From Methanobacteriaceae archaeon (GTDB lineage Archaea > Methanobacteriota > Methanobacteria > Methanobacteriales > Methanobacteriaceae): a stretch of DNA of 64,000 nucleotides. The notes under the pieces are model-generated. The model did not search any database. It was given only the letters and a program-made list of their open reading frames with translations, and was not told the DNA's origin. Both the position numbers and the translations under genes were made by a program. Position 1 is the first letter of the stretch. The number at the start of each line of letters is the position of its first letter. Shown piece after piece: positions 48,944 through 58,386 of this stretch. The stretch lies in contig JASEJD010000007.1 in the NCBI GenBank assembly GCA_030016715.1, positions 26,934 to 90,933 on the forward strand, given 5' to 3'.

Positions 48944-49654
48944 TTAATTACTTCTTGATTTGATCCGGGTAATAGCATCTTTCAGTGCCTTCTCAAAACC
49001 TTCTGACTCTCCCTGGGAAAGTTTTAATGCTTCTTCTAGGTAGGGAACTGCGGATTCATCCCCAATCAAACCCAAAGCATTAGCAGCATTTACCCTTACA
49101 AAGAAGTTTTCATCACCTAAGGCAGAAACCAGGGACTGGACTGCCTGGTCATCCCCTAATTTACCTAGAGAAATAGCAGTACAAGCCCTTAAAATATAAT
49201 CCTCATCCTTCATGATTCTGGTTAATGGTGCAACTGCTTTTTTATCTCCCAGATTTGCTAAAGCATCGACAATTTCACATTTAACATTTACACAGCCATC
49301 TTCCAGTGCCTTAATAATAGGGTCAACTGCCCGTTTATCTCCAATCATTCCAAGAGAAAGTGCAGCAATCTCCCTCACATGCCAGTAATCATCTCTTAGA
49401 AGATTAATTAAAGGTTCTACAGCTCTTCTATCACCTATACGGCCTAGTGAAAGTGCAGCAGCCTTACGTATCGACCATTTTTCATGGTTTAAAAAATCAA
49501 GCAAGTATTCAACTGCTTGGGGATCACCAACATCACCTAAAAAATATAAGGTACTTTCAATGATCTTATCATCATCTGCTATTTTTAAAGCATTTATAAG
49601 ACCTTCAACATCTTTATGTTCCCTCATATTTTCCAGTTCTGATAAATTTATCAT
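48944..49654 (-). CDS. HEAT-repeat (PBS-lyase type) protein
   Basis: A 236-residue protein built of about seven 31-residue HEAT repeats, each with a xxALGxxGDxxAVxxLxxxL pattern. The repeats form a curved surface for protein binding, and members of this type occur as adaptors in methanogens. No catalytic motif is visible. It lies next to hisF (29 bases after it on the same strand), but a functional link is not obvious. Confidence 0.88.
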   Translation of the reverse strand: MINLSELENMREHKDVEGLINALKIADDDKIIESTLYFLGDVGDPQAVEYLLDFLNHEKWSIRKAAALSLGRIGDRRAVEPLINLLRDDYWHVREIAALSLGMIGDKRAVDPIIKALEDGCVNVKCEIVDALANLGDKKAVAPLTRIMKDEDYILRACTAISLGKLGDDQAVQSLVSALGDENFFVRVNAANALGLIGDESAVPYLEEALKLSQGESEGFEKALKDAITRIKSRSN

Positions 49655-49682
49655 CTAAAACACCAAATAATGTGTCTTTAAT

Positions 49683-50447
49683 TCATAAAGAAACATTCAA
49701 ACCTCTTTCTTTTAAATATTCCTTTACTTCCATTATACTTAAAATTCGAAAATGGAATACAGAAGCGGCCAATAAAATATCTGCACCACCTTCAACTACC
49801 GCATCATAAAAGTGTGAAAGTTCACCTGCACCACCAGAAGCAATAACTGGAAGATCGACTACCTCAGCGATAGCCTTTGTGTATTCAAGATCATAACCAT
49901 CCCGTGTTCCGTCACCATCCATACTGGTGGGTAGTATTGTCCCGGCACCAAGTTCTTGACATTCCACAGCCCATTCTACCACATCTTTTCCAACAGGGGT
50001 GGTTCCACCAGCCACTACCAATTCAAATCCAGAATGCATGGATGGATTGCGCCGTCCATCAATAGCCACGGTTATACTCTTCGATCCAAACTCATCAGCA
50101 GCCTTCCTTATCAATTGAGGATTTTTAAATGCAGCACTATTTATTGACACATTATCTGCACCAGCATCCAGGGTAAGTTCAATATCTTCCAGTGAGGATA
50201 TACCCCCACCAACTGTAAGGGGCATTTCAATTACTGAGGATACATTTTCAACCCATTCTAATCGGGTCTTCCTATTTTCAAGTGTGGCGGCAATATCCAG
50301 CATGGCCAGCTCATCAGCACCCTCATCTTGGTATAATGCTGCGCATTCTACCGGGTCTCCTGCGTCTTTAAGGTCAATGAAATGAACTCCTTTTACAACT
50401 CGACCATCCTTCATATCTAAACAGGGCATAATATTAATCTTATCCAT
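49683..50447 (-). CDS. hisF: Imidazole glycerol phosphate synthase, cyclase subunit
   Basis: A 254-residue TIM barrel that, with HisH, makes imidazole glycerol phosphate and AICAR from PRFAR. MPCLDMKDGRVVKGVHF holds the first catalytic Asp, VAIDGRR the second. GADNVSINSAA, TSMDGDGTRDGYD and IASGGAGELSHF are the usual phosphate loops. A GGAG box favours ATG 50447 over ATG 50453, which would be only 3 bases from it. hisG is in the window but hisH is not, as histidine genes are scattered in these archaea. Confidence 0.94.
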   Translation of the reverse strand: MDKINIMPCLDMKDGRVVKGVHFIDLKDAGDPVECAALYQDEGADELAMLDIAATLENRKTRLEWVENVSSVIEMPLTVGGGISSLEDIELTLDAGADNVSINSAAFKNPQLIRKAADEFGSKSITVAIDGRRNPSMHSGFELVVAGGTTPVGKDVVEWAVECQELGAGTILPTSMDGDGTRDGYDLEYTKAIAEVVDLPVIASGGAGELSHFYDAVVEGGADILLAASVFHFRILSIMEVKEYLKERGLNVSL

Positions 50448-50659
50448 TAACATTCTCTCCTTTTACAGATAATATCAGTCTAATATGAAATTTATTATCT
50501 GTTTTTTTTTAATGTATTATTTATTTATCTATCAAAAAAATCTTTTAATTTAATAGTTAAAAAATTAATCTAAAGACCCTATCAGTCTTTTATTGATGAA
50601 TAATTTCATAATTAGCATATTATATTAATTATTTAATATCAAAACTTTTATAATACCTT

Positions 50660-50679
50660 TAACTATTAATTATTAGTTA
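50660..50679. promoter_or_regulatory. Operator-like dyad at the ltrA promoter
   Basis: TAACTATTAATTATTAGTTA is a 20-base palindrome with one mismatched pair (nine of ten pairs). A TATA-like TTTATAATA lies just before it (50647-50655), so the dyad covers the likely transcription start. Confidence 0.4.
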
Positions 50680-50729
50680 TTAGATTAATTATAGTTGAAA
50701 TCCAGGTTATTATATTAGGGTGGGGAGAT

Positions 50730-51926
50730 ATGAAACTTAAAAAAAACATTATTAGTCCGCCGATTCTGCGCACTGCAGATAAGGAAGATAAAGATCGGCA
50801 TGCCGATTGGTTGGAACTATTTTTTGATTTAATCTTCGTGGCGGCCATATCGCAACTGGCTTTAAATCTTAGCTCAGACTATTCACTTATTAACTTCTTG
50901 GAATCCATACCATTATTTTTTGTAATATGGTGGGGCTGGGTGGGCCACACTTTCTATCTTAGCCGATTTGGCACTGACGATATTTTGCACCGGATACTAA
51001 CCATGCTGCAGATGATTACTGTTGCAGCCCTAGCAGTTAATGTTCAGGGAGCACTTACCACATCTGGTGCGGCATTTGCCATATCTTATGCCATACTAAG
51101 ACTACTATTAGTAGCAGAATATTACCGTGCAGGAAGACATATCGAGCAGGCTCAAACCCTTACTAACCATTATGTTAAGGGTTTTGGAGTCGCAGCAATT
51201 ATATGGATCATATCAGCTTTTATACCTGCCCCTGGACGTTACCTATTATGGGGATTGGCCCTTATAATTGATCTTCTAACTCCCATCACTGCATCCAAAA
51301 AACAGTTTAAACTTCCACCCCATTCCACCCATCTTCCAGAGAGATTCGGCCTTTTCACCATAATCTTGATTGGTGAAGCAGTAGTAAGTATAGTATTCCG
51401 GGTAAGTGATCTGGGATTGACATTCATAACTGAGATAACGGCTATAATGGGGTTTATTATAGTTTTTACTATTTGGTGGGGATATTTTGATGAATCTAAA
51501 GGTGCATCTGCCCGAGTTCAAGAAGCAGGTAATCAGATAGGTAAATATCAGTTATGGTTATATTCACATTTCCCCCTTCTTTTAGGGATTGTTACACTGG
51601 CAGCCGGAATAAAACATGTAATATCTCTCGATATCTGGTATTTACTACCTCCAAGAGAGGTTTGGCTGTTATGCAGTGCACTGGCCATAACCTTGATATC
51701 TTTAAGTCTAATATTTTTATCATCATTTGATTTAAAAGAATGTAAAAGCACTATTTTACTCAAAATTAGACTTCCTTACTACATTATAATAATTTTAGTT
51801 TTTTTAACAGGATTTTTAGGTTCTAAACTACCAGGATCAATAATATTAGCAATTTTAACAGTTTTATGCGTTTTTAAGATTTTCATATCCTTAATAAAGC
51901 CACCACAAGCTACTTGTGAAATATAG
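50730..51926 (+). CDS. LtrA-family membrane protein
   Basis: A 398-residue protein with about ten to twelve membrane helices and a GGGGAG ribosome site. The N-terminal RHADWLELFFDLIFVAAISQ is the family signature of low temperature requirement protein A. VGHTFYLSRFGTDDILHRIL and IILIGEAVVSIVFRVSD are further family motifs. LtrA was named from Listeria growth at low temperature; its molecular role is unknown. The gene stands alone, with a dyad at its promoter. Confidence 0.9.
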   Translation: MKLKKNIISPPILRTADKEDKDRHADWLELFFDLIFVAAISQLALNLSSDYSLINFLESIPLFFVIWWGWVGHTFYLSRFGTDDILHRILTMLQMITVAALAVNVQGALTTSGAAFAISYAILRLLLVAEYYRAGRHIEQAQTLTNHYVKGFGVAAIIWIISAFIPAPGRYLLWGLALIIDLLTPITASKKQFKLPPHSTHLPERFGLFTIILIGEAVVSIVFRVSDLGLTFITEITAIMGFIIVFTIWWGYFDESKGASARVQEAGNQIGKYQLWLYSHFPLLLGIVTLAAGIKHVISLDIWYLLPPREVWLLCSALAITLISLSLIFLSSFDLKECKSTILLKIRLPYYIIIILVFLTGFLGSKLPGSIILAILTVLCVFKIFISLIKPPQATCEI

Positions 51927-52083
51927 ATTAATTAAAAAAAGGAAGATCTATTAAATAAATTATTATCGAAACAATCCTTTCTTTTTCTACCATTAAAGAA
52001 TCCCCTGATTTTATGTAGAAATTTTTGTTTTAGAAGAATTTATTACGGATTTAATTCATAATATAAAAGCAGAATATATACAA

Positions 52084-52103
52084 TGCCCAGAATAATCCGG
52101 GCA
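52084..52103. promoter_or_regulatory. GC-rich inverted repeat before the PNPOx-family gene
   Basis: TGCCC (52084-52088) and GGGCA (52099-52103) form 5-base arms around a 10-base spacer. A TATA-like AATATAAAAG lies about 20 bases upstream, so the repeat is near the transcription start. The function is open. Confidence 0.3.
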
Positions 52104-52162
52104 CTACTAAATTTCATTCATTATAACTATTGGGCAGATATTTCCTATTATAGGAGTTTGTT

Positions 52163-52678
52163 ATGAAAAAAAGTATTGAAGAGCCAATGTGTAGGGATAA
52201 ATCATTTGAGAGACATTGTAAATTTGATGATGAGGCCATAAAAAATAATATTAGCGAACTTTTAGAATCAGAATCATTCGCAGTTTTATCCACCCAGGGA
52301 AAGGGCCAACCCTACGCATCCATAATCGGCTATAGTTCAACACCAGATCTAAAAAATATTGTTTTTGCCACTTCTAAGGAAACCAGGAAATTCAGTCTTA
52401 TAACCGAATCAAGAAAAGTAGCATTATTAGTGGACAACCGTTCCAGTGTCCCACCAATTATCAATAAAATCTGTGCAGTGACCATCACTGGCCAGTCTCA
52501 TATACTAGAAGAGGCCACTGATCAGGGAAAGTGGGCAGATTTACTGGTAAAAAAACATCCCTACCTAAAAGAATTTGTCCAAGCACCTTCAACTGCAGTT
52601 ATACTAGTTGACGTTTACCGCTACTTTTATGTTAGACGTTTCCAGGAGGTTTTTGAGTGGAATCCTCATCAGAGATAA
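52163..52678 (+). CDS. Pyridoxamine 5'-phosphate oxidase-fold flavin-binding protein
   Basis: A 171-residue split-barrel protein. ISELLESESFAVLSTQGKGQ followed by PYASIIGYSS is the family start, FATSKETRKFSLI the flavin-binding part, and KVALLVDNRSS follows. The family binds FMN or F420 and reduces or oxidises small molecules; it is not proof of vitamin B6 activity. AGGAG precedes the ATG. The next gene starts inside this one (22-base overlap), so the two are translationally coupled. Confidence 0.85.
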   Translation: MKKSIEEPMCRDKSFERHCKFDDEAIKNNISELLESESFAVLSTQGKGQPYASIIGYSSTPDLKNIVFATSKETRKFSLITESRKVALLVDNRSSVPPIINKICAVTITGQSHILEEATDQGKWADLLVKKHPYLKEFVQAPSTAVILVDVYRYFYVRRFQEVFEWNPHQR

Positions 52679-54894
52679 TTATTCCTCTAATAGACAAACT
52701 AGCAGGAAACATAGAAAAGGTGGGATCCAAAACAAAAAATCTAAATCTACTTATTAATAACAGTTTTAAAGTTCCTGAAGGATTTTGCATATCAACTGAT
52801 GCCTATAAAGCATTTATAACCGAAAATAAACTTTATAACAAGATTGAAATGGAGATATCCCGAAAAAAATTAGAGGACATGCGCTGGGAGGAGATGTGGG
52901 ATGCCTCGTTAAGAATTAGATCCGCTTTTTTAAAAGCAGAAATCCCACCATATATAAAGGATCAGATAACCGAGAAAATTAAAACCTACCCTCTAAACCT
53001 GGAATTTTCTGTTCGTTCCTCCTCACCAAGTGAAGATTCTGAAAAAACATCCTTTGCCGGTATCCATGAATCATATATAAATATTTCTGGTATTAAAGAC
53101 TTGTTAAAATCTATAAAGCTGGTATGGGCTTCTCTCTGGAGCGACCGGGCCATACTTTACCGTGAAGAATTAGAATTAGACTCCTATAATAGTTCCATAG
53201 CAGTATTGGTACAGAAAATGGAGAAAAGACCATTATCTGGCTTGGCATTTTCCAGAGAACCTACAGGATTATATGCTGATCAAATGGTTATTGAGGCTGT
53301 TGATGGTTTACTGGCCCAATTAGTGGATAATGTGAAAGAAGGCGAGAAATGGGTGATTGATAGAAAAACCCATAAAATAATAAGTCACAAAAAAAGAGAA
53401 GAATATGAGGATTCCCTATTAAATGAGGATGAAATCAGCACAATTATAACCTCTATATTACATATTGAAAATGTTATCGGCTACCCTGTTGATGTGGAGT
53501 GGACGGGTGTTAGAGAAGATTTCACTATCCTACAAACCAGACCCATAACCAGTCTAGAAGATGAAAATACTGAGAGAAAGTGGTATTTAACACTCACCCC
53601 TAATTTTGAGAATCTTAAAGCACTGGCAGATAGAGTGGAAAACAATTTAATCCCCGAACTTATAAAAACAGGGAAAAGACTGTCAAGTGAAAAATCAGAA
53701 AATTTAGAAAAAAAACAATTAGCCAGTGCACTTAAAAAAAGAGCATTATGCTATTTTAAATGGAAAGATATTTATTGGGATGAGTTCATCCCCTTTGCCC
53801 ATGGTATTAGAAATCTGGGAACCTATTACAATGATCTAGTAAGACCAGATAATCCCTATGAATTCATGGAACTTCTAAAAGATAGTAACTTGATTGCAGC
53901 CCAAAGGGATGTAAACCTAAAAAAACTAGCAGATCACTTGAATAATAATAGTGAACTTAAACTAAATATCAAAAAGGTAATATCTAATGGATTAAATGGT
54001 AAAAAGCTCATAAAAAAATTATTAAAGCTAAAACAAGAAGATGAGGTTTATTCCAAATTCATCAAGGATTTTATAGAACTATTGGATGATTATATGGATG
54101 TGGCATATGAGAACCAATCATTTAAAGATTATCCTGAACTGGTTTTAAACAATATCTATCAATTATCAGAAAATCCCCCAATTTACAAACAAAAAAGCAG
54201 TGGAAAAACACTTTTAGATAAGCTTTATAGGGCAGCTGGAGAATCAAGAAAGTCGGAAGTTGACGAAGTTTTAAGAATAGGTCGTTTAAGCTGGAAATTG
54301 AGAGATGATGACAATATTTTACTTGGAAAAATAGAAAGTCAGCTACTAACTTATATGAAACTCGCAGCAGACATTTTAATTAAAGAAGGCCGCATTGAAA
54401 ATGGATTAGAACTGGTTCCAGAGGATTGGAAGAAAATCTATCAAGGTCTTTTAGATGACGAAATAAAAATAAATTTAACTAAAAAAGAAGATGAAACTAC
54501 CAGAGAGACACCCAGAGAATTAAAGCCCCGGCAGTTAGTTGGACAGCCATCATCACCAGGAATTGTAACAGGAAGGGCCCGGATCATTAATTCTTTCCAA
54601 GATTTTTCCAAGATAAAATCAGGGGAAATTCTGGTATGTGATGCTATACAACCCCAGATGACTTTCCTGGTTTCTATAGCTGCAGGTATAGTGGAGAGAC
54701 GAGGAGGTATGCTGGTTCACAGCTCCATTATCGCCCGGGAGATGGGAATTCCAGCAGTAAATGGAGTTGGTGATGCCACCTTCCTGATTAAGAATGGTGA
54801 TATGGTTACGGTCAATGGTTATCTGGGCTTGGTAATCATTGGAGAACCAGAATTTAATCTGGAGCATGGTAAATACATAAGAGAGACTTTATAA
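52657..54894 (+). CDS. PEP-synthase-like dikinase of the rifampicin phosphotransferase type
   Basis: A 745-residue protein. Residues 5-300 are the ATP-grasp domain of PEP synthase/PPDK (FCISTDAYKAF, EFSVRSSSPSEDSEKTSFAG, then QTRPITS). A long helical middle (310-620) follows. The C-terminal swivel domain (640-735) has the phosphohistidine His688 in MLVHSSIIAREMGIPAV. The PEP-binding TIM barrel is absent, as in rifampicin phosphotransferase, so it probably phosphorylates a small molecule using ATP. The start is GTG at 52657, fixed by AGGAGG at 52643-52648. It overlaps the PNPOx-family gene by 22 bases. Confidence 0.85.
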   Translation: MESSSEIIIPLIDKLAGNIEKVGSKTKNLNLLINNSFKVPEGFCISTDAYKAFITENKLYNKIEMEISRKKLEDMRWEEMWDASLRIRSAFLKAEIPPYIKDQITEKIKTYPLNLEFSVRSSSPSEDSEKTSFAGIHESYINISGIKDLLKSIKLVWASLWSDRAILYREELELDSYNSSIAVLVQKMEKRPLSGLAFSREPTGLYADQMVIEAVDGLLAQLVDNVKEGEKWVIDRKTHKIISHKKREEYEDSLLNEDEISTIITSILHIENVIGYPVDVEWTGVREDFTILQTRPITSLEDENTERKWYLTLTPNFENLKALADRVENNLIPELIKTGKRLSSEKSENLEKKQLASALKKRALCYFKWKDIYWDEFIPFAHGIRNLGTYYNDLVRPDNPYEFMELLKDSNLIAAQRDVNLKKLADHLNNNSELKLNIKKVISNGLNGKKLIKKLLKLKQEDEVYSKFIKDFIELLDDYMDVAYENQSFKDYPELVLNNIYQLSENPPIYKQKSSGKTLLDKLYRAAGESRKSEVDEVLRIGRLSWKLRDDDNILLGKIESQLLTYMKLAADILIKEGRIENGLELVPEDWKKIYQGLLDDEIKINLTKKEDETTRETPRELKPRQLVGQPSSPGIVTGRARIINSFQDFSKIKSGEILVCDAIQPQMTFLVSIAAGIVERRGGMLVHSSIIAREMGIPAVNGVGDATFLIKNGDMVTVNGYLGLVIIGEPEFNLEHGKYIRETL

Positions 54895-54939
54895 AACAGG
54901 ATTTTAATTGATAAGCATATAAACAGGGGAGTGTTTAAT

Positions 54940-56424
54940 ATGGAAATTGTAATTGTAGGGGCAGGATTTGGAGGACTATCTGCAGCAGCATTCCTGGCCA
55001 GGGAAGGATATGATGTCACAGTTCTGGAGAAAAATGAACAACCAGGAGGTCGGGCCAATTTTTATCAGGAAAATGATTACTATTTTGACATGGGCCCTTC
55101 TTGGTACCTTATGCCAGATGTTTATAAGAACTTCTATGCAGAGTTTGGTAAAAAGCCAGAGGATTACTTTCAACTGGAAAAGCTTGATCCATCCTATCGG
55201 ATTTTCTATTATGATCAGAGGGTAATTGATTTACATCCAGAGATGGAAAAGAACTACGCCACCTTTGAAACATTTGAAGCAGATGGTGGGCAGAAATTAA
55301 AGAAATACCTGGAATCATCACGTGAGTTATATGAATTTTCCATAGAAGAGATGCTTTACAAGGATTATAATAGTATTCTCGATCTTTTAAATGGCAAGTT
55401 ACTGCTTAAGGGATACAAGTTAAGATTATGGGAAAATCTCCAACACTACGTTGAAAAACAGTTCAAAAGCGATGAAGCCCGTAAAATATTAGAATATGCC
55501 ATAGGATTTCTGGGAGGTGCTCCAGATAAAACTCCTTCATTTTATCATCTAGTTTCACACGCTGATCTAACCATGGGTGTTTACTATCCCCAGGGTGGTA
55601 TGAGGAAGGTGGTTGAATCAGTTTATCAGTTAGCACAGTCCTATGGTGCAAAATTTTTGTTTAACCAAACTGTGAAGAATCTGAAAGTTGAAGATAATCT
55701 TATAGAAAGTATTAATACTGATAATACAGTTTTCCATCCAGATCTGGTAGTCATGAATGCAGATTACCACCACTCTGAAATCGAACTTCTTCCTGAAAAA
55801 AATCAGTCCTATGATAAAAAATACTGGGAATCCAGGGCCTTATCTCCCTCAGCAATGGTTATATATCTGGGAATTGAAAAAAAGGTTAATAAACTGGCCC
55901 ATCATAATCTGTTCTTAAATAAGGATTGGGAAGAAGGATTTGATAAAGTATTTGATCCAGAAAAGGCAGCATGGCCTGAAAATCCCTCATATTATGTCAA
56001 TGTACCTTCAATAACTGATAAGTCGGCTGCTCCTGATGGTTCTGATACCTTGTATATCTTGGTGCCCTTAGCCCATTCCCTAGAGGATACATCCCAGTTA
56101 AGGGAGGAATTTTTTAACTGGATTATGGATGACCTAGAGTCTAAAATAGGTATCAATATACGTGAAAATATGGTGGTTAAAAAAATATTCGCTTTAAAAG
56201 ATTTTAAACATAGATACAATGCCTATAAGGGAACAGCTTTTGGTTTAACTCATACTCTTAAACAAACAGCTCTTTGGAGACCGGCACATCACAGTAAAAA
56301 GGTTAAAAATCTATATTACACGGGACAATACACTCATCCAGGTATTGGAGTTCCTATGACCATGGTTTCTTCCCAAATAGTTTATAAAGATATTAAAAAG
56401 AGGTATCCAATTAGCAATAGATAA
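54940..56424 (+). CDS. CrtI-like phytoene desaturase-family FAD enzyme
   Basis: A 494-residue FAD-dependent oxidoreductase. IVGAGFGGLSAAAFLAREG is the FAD-binding loop, EKNEQPGGRA the second nucleotide motif, and YYTGQYTHPGIGVPMTMVSS the C-terminal flavin motif. Family enzymes desaturate phytoene, but CrtI homologues in methanogens have also been tied to archaeal lipid modification (hydroxyarchaeol formation in Methanosarcina). ATG 54940 follows GGGGAG; GTG 54931 lies in that box. No phytoene synthase is in the window. It lies 45 bases behind the dikinase. Confidence 0.85.
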   Translation: MEIVIVGAGFGGLSAAAFLAREGYDVTVLEKNEQPGGRANFYQENDYYFDMGPSWYLMPDVYKNFYAEFGKKPEDYFQLEKLDPSYRIFYYDQRVIDLHPEMEKNYATFETFEADGGQKLKKYLESSRELYEFSIEEMLYKDYNSILDLLNGKLLLKGYKLRLWENLQHYVEKQFKSDEARKILEYAIGFLGGAPDKTPSFYHLVSHADLTMGVYYPQGGMRKVVESVYQLAQSYGAKFLFNQTVKNLKVEDNLIESINTDNTVFHPDLVVMNADYHHSEIELLPEKNQSYDKKYWESRALSPSAMVIYLGIEKKVNKLAHHNLFLNKDWEEGFDKVFDPEKAAWPENPSYYVNVPSITDKSAAPDGSDTLYILVPLAHSLEDTSQLREEFFNWIMDDLESKIGINIRENMVVKKIFALKDFKHRYNAYKGTAFGLTHTLKQTALWRPAHHSKKVKNLYYTGQYTHPGIGVPMTMVSSQIVYKDIKKRYPISNR

Positions 56425-56463
56425 TATCAATAAAAATAAGTGTAATGATCTAAAAGATCAATA

Positions 56464-57234
56464 ATGGGGGAAAATGAATTGAAAGATAGTAAAGATGATT
56501 ACCAGAAGTATAGGTACTTTTTAAAAGACAGTATTCGTAAAACCATAGATTTTTCCCAAACTGATCAAAGCAGAGGAGTAATGGCACCTCCTTTAGAAAA
56601 ACCTTACTCTAAGGATGCTGAAAAAATAGACCTAGTCATGGAAGACTGGGAAACAATATATGACATCAGCCTAGTTGAAGCCATAAAAAATAGGGTTAGT
56701 CGACGTTCATTTACTAAAACCGAAATTTCCTTGCAGGATCTCTCCTTCCTGTTATGGGCCACCCAAGGCATTAGGCAAGTGGCCGGGCCTTATGCATTTC
56801 GTACAGTACCCTCAGCAGGGTGTAGACATGCACTGGAAACTTATATAGCAGTTTTTAATGTTGAAGAATTAGAAATGGGTGTTTACAGATATCTCCCATT
56901 AACTCATCAGTTACTAGTGGAGTTTAAACAGAATGATCTTAGAAATGAAATGATAACTGCCACTTTTGGTCAGCGATTTGCCGGTGAATCTGCATTAACC
57001 TTCATATGGACGGCCATACCCTACCGGATGGAATGGAGGTATGGAATTGATTCTCATAAAGTAATTGCCATGGATGCGGGACATGTGGGCCAGAATATGT
57101 ATCTGGCCTGTGAAGCCATTGGTGCTGGTACTTGTACCATCGGTGCTTATGACCAGGAATATCTGGATCAACTATTAAAGTTGGATGGAGAAGATGAATT
57201 TGCCATATACTTGGCGGCGGCGGGTAAAAAATAA
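56464..57234 (+). CDS. SagB-type (ThcOx) nitroreductase-family oxidoreductase
   Basis: A 256-residue FMN enzyme of the SagB/ThcOx family. The region GVMAPPLEKPYSKDAEKIDL is typical of SagB-type proteins, RVSRRSFTKTEISLQDLSFL starts the nitroreductase fold, and TVPSAGCRHALETYI, with later GHVGQNMYLACEAIGAGTCT, forms the flavin site. In bacteria SagB dehydrogenates azoline rings in peptide natural products, but stand-alone homologues occur without peptide precursors. No YcaO partner is in this window. It follows the CrtI-like gene by 39 bases. Confidence 0.85.
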   Translation: MGENELKDSKDDYQKYRYFLKDSIRKTIDFSQTDQSRGVMAPPLEKPYSKDAEKIDLVMEDWETIYDISLVEAIKNRVSRRSFTKTEISLQDLSFLLWATQGIRQVAGPYAFRTVPSAGCRHALETYIAVFNVEELEMGVYRYLPLTHQLLVEFKQNDLRNEMITATFGQRFAGESALTFIWTAIPYRMEWRYGIDSHKVIAMDAGHVGQNMYLACEAIGAGTCTIGAYDQEYLDQLLKLDGEDEFAIYLAAAGKK

Positions 57235-57265
57235 ATCAAATATTTTGATTAATTATAGATGAGAT

Positions 57266-57466
57266 TTAATCAATAATACCTGCTGGTTTGCCGTATTGTC
57301 TTCTTTCCACAGTGCCACATGAACAGCATTTATAGTCAACCAAAACAAAGTTATCACTTTGCTGGTAACTGCCCTCAACTTCTTTTGAGTCTTTTCCACA
57401 TTTACTACATTTAATGCATTCTGGTATCTCATCTACACTATTTAATGACAATCTAATCTCCACCAT
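57266..57466 (-). CDS. 66-residue zinc-ribbon protein
   Basis: Two CxxC knuckles are visible: C17-x2-C20 with C23 in CIKCSKCGK, and CCSCGTVE near the C-terminus. The middle is YQQSDNFVLVDYK. It resembles small archaeal zinc ribbons that bind RNA or proteins. It lies on the opposite strand, converging with the SagB-type gene, so it is not part of that operon. Confidence 0.6.
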   Translation of the reverse strand: MVEIRLSLNSVDEIPECIKCSKCGKDSKEVEGSYQQSDNFVLVDYKCCSCGTVERRQYGKPAGIID

Positions 57467-57508
57467 TTCTGGGAAATAGGATAATTAAAAAAATCTTATT
57501 TTAATAGT

Positions 57509-57751
57509 CTAAACACTTTCTCGTGTTTCTTCAATGTCTTCAGTTTCCTGTTTATCAGATGAATCATCGTAAGGTTTATCCTCTTGTTGATCAACATTTT
57601 CCTGATCCCCACTTTGATCATCACCCTCAGATTGTGTGTTAGTACAACCAAAGGTGAATGAAACTACTAAAAACATGACTAAAACAAGTATTATAGTTTT
57701 TTTATTCACTTTAAACATCCCACAATTTTTTTTTAATAAAATTCTAAACAT
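57509..57751 (-). CDS. Small acidic lipoprotein
   Basis: An 80-residue protein with a hydrophobic stretch (VNKKTIILVLVMFLVVSF) followed by FTFGC, a lipobox-like end, and a very acidic tail rich in Asp, Glu and Gln. It would be anchored outside the cell by a lipid on Cys36. An internal start at residue 12 is possible. The tail may be disordered. No homology is recognised. Confidence 0.6.
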   Translation of the reverse strand: MFRILLKKNCGMFKVNKKTIILVLVMFLVVSFTFGCTNTQSEGDDQSGDQENVDQQEDKPYDDSSDKQETEDIEETRESV

Positions 57752-57872
57752 TTAATCCTATACATGGTAAGGATATTTTTAACAAAGTATAATTTGTTTG
57801 AACCACAAAATATAGTTTAGGATATATTGGTTAAAACTCCGGGAAATAAGGTTTATAAAGGGGATAAAAAAA

Positions 57873-58376
57873 ATGAAGGCAAGTGAATTTATAGGAAAAA
57901 CTGTTATTGATAAGGATGGTGTTGAAATAGGAAAAATAGAGGATCTGGTAATTAAGCCTCAAAAATGTTTAATTGATCGGGTTATTATAGCTACTGGAGG
58001 AGCTATAAGAAAAAATTATTTCAGTATTGATGAGAGTGATATATCCAATATTGGAGACTATATATTGTTAAAGATTGATAAAGAAGCTGCTGAAGAAAAA
58101 TTCGGTACAGAGGACTTGGCCAAAATTAAAAAATTAGAGATCAACTACAACAAGTTTATTGGTAAGACTGTTATTGCCAAGAAAGGTGTGGATGCAGGTA
58201 AAGTTGAAGATTTGGTTATTGAACCTAAAGAATGTCTTATTAATAATGTTATTGTTAAAGGAAGTTCTAAATTTAAGAGAAAAGAATTTACAATAGGTGA
58301 GGGTGAGATTACAGATATAGGAGATTATGTTCTTATTAACATTGAACCTTCCGATATTTTAAAAAGAATAATTTAA
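57873..58376 (+). CDS. Double PRC-barrel domain protein
   Basis: A 167-residue protein made of two tandem PRC-barrel repeats. The first has KASEFIGKTVIDKDGVEIGK, the second KFIGKTVIAKKGVDAGKVED; each ends in GDYVLI/GDYILL. AGGGGAT before the ATG is the ribosome site, with TTTATAA about 25 bases earlier. PRC-barrels in archaea are thought to act in RNA or membrane binding, and a cell-division role has been reported for some haloarchaeal members. The function here is unknown. Confidence 0.88.
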   Translation: MKASEFIGKTVIDKDGVEIGKIEDLVIKPQKCLIDRVIIATGGAIRKNYFSIDESDISNIGDYILLKIDKEAAEEKFGTEDLAKIKKLEINYNKFIGKTVIAKKGVDAGKVEDLVIEPKECLINNVIVKGSSKFKRKEFTIGEGEITDIGDYVLINIEPSDILKRII

Positions 58377-58386
58377 ATAAATCTTT

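Noticed and set aside
56464..57234. SagB-type gene as proof of a thiazole/oxazole peptide cluster
   Set aside because: No YcaO cyclodehydratase or precursor peptide is visible nearby, so a peptide natural product pathway is not supported.
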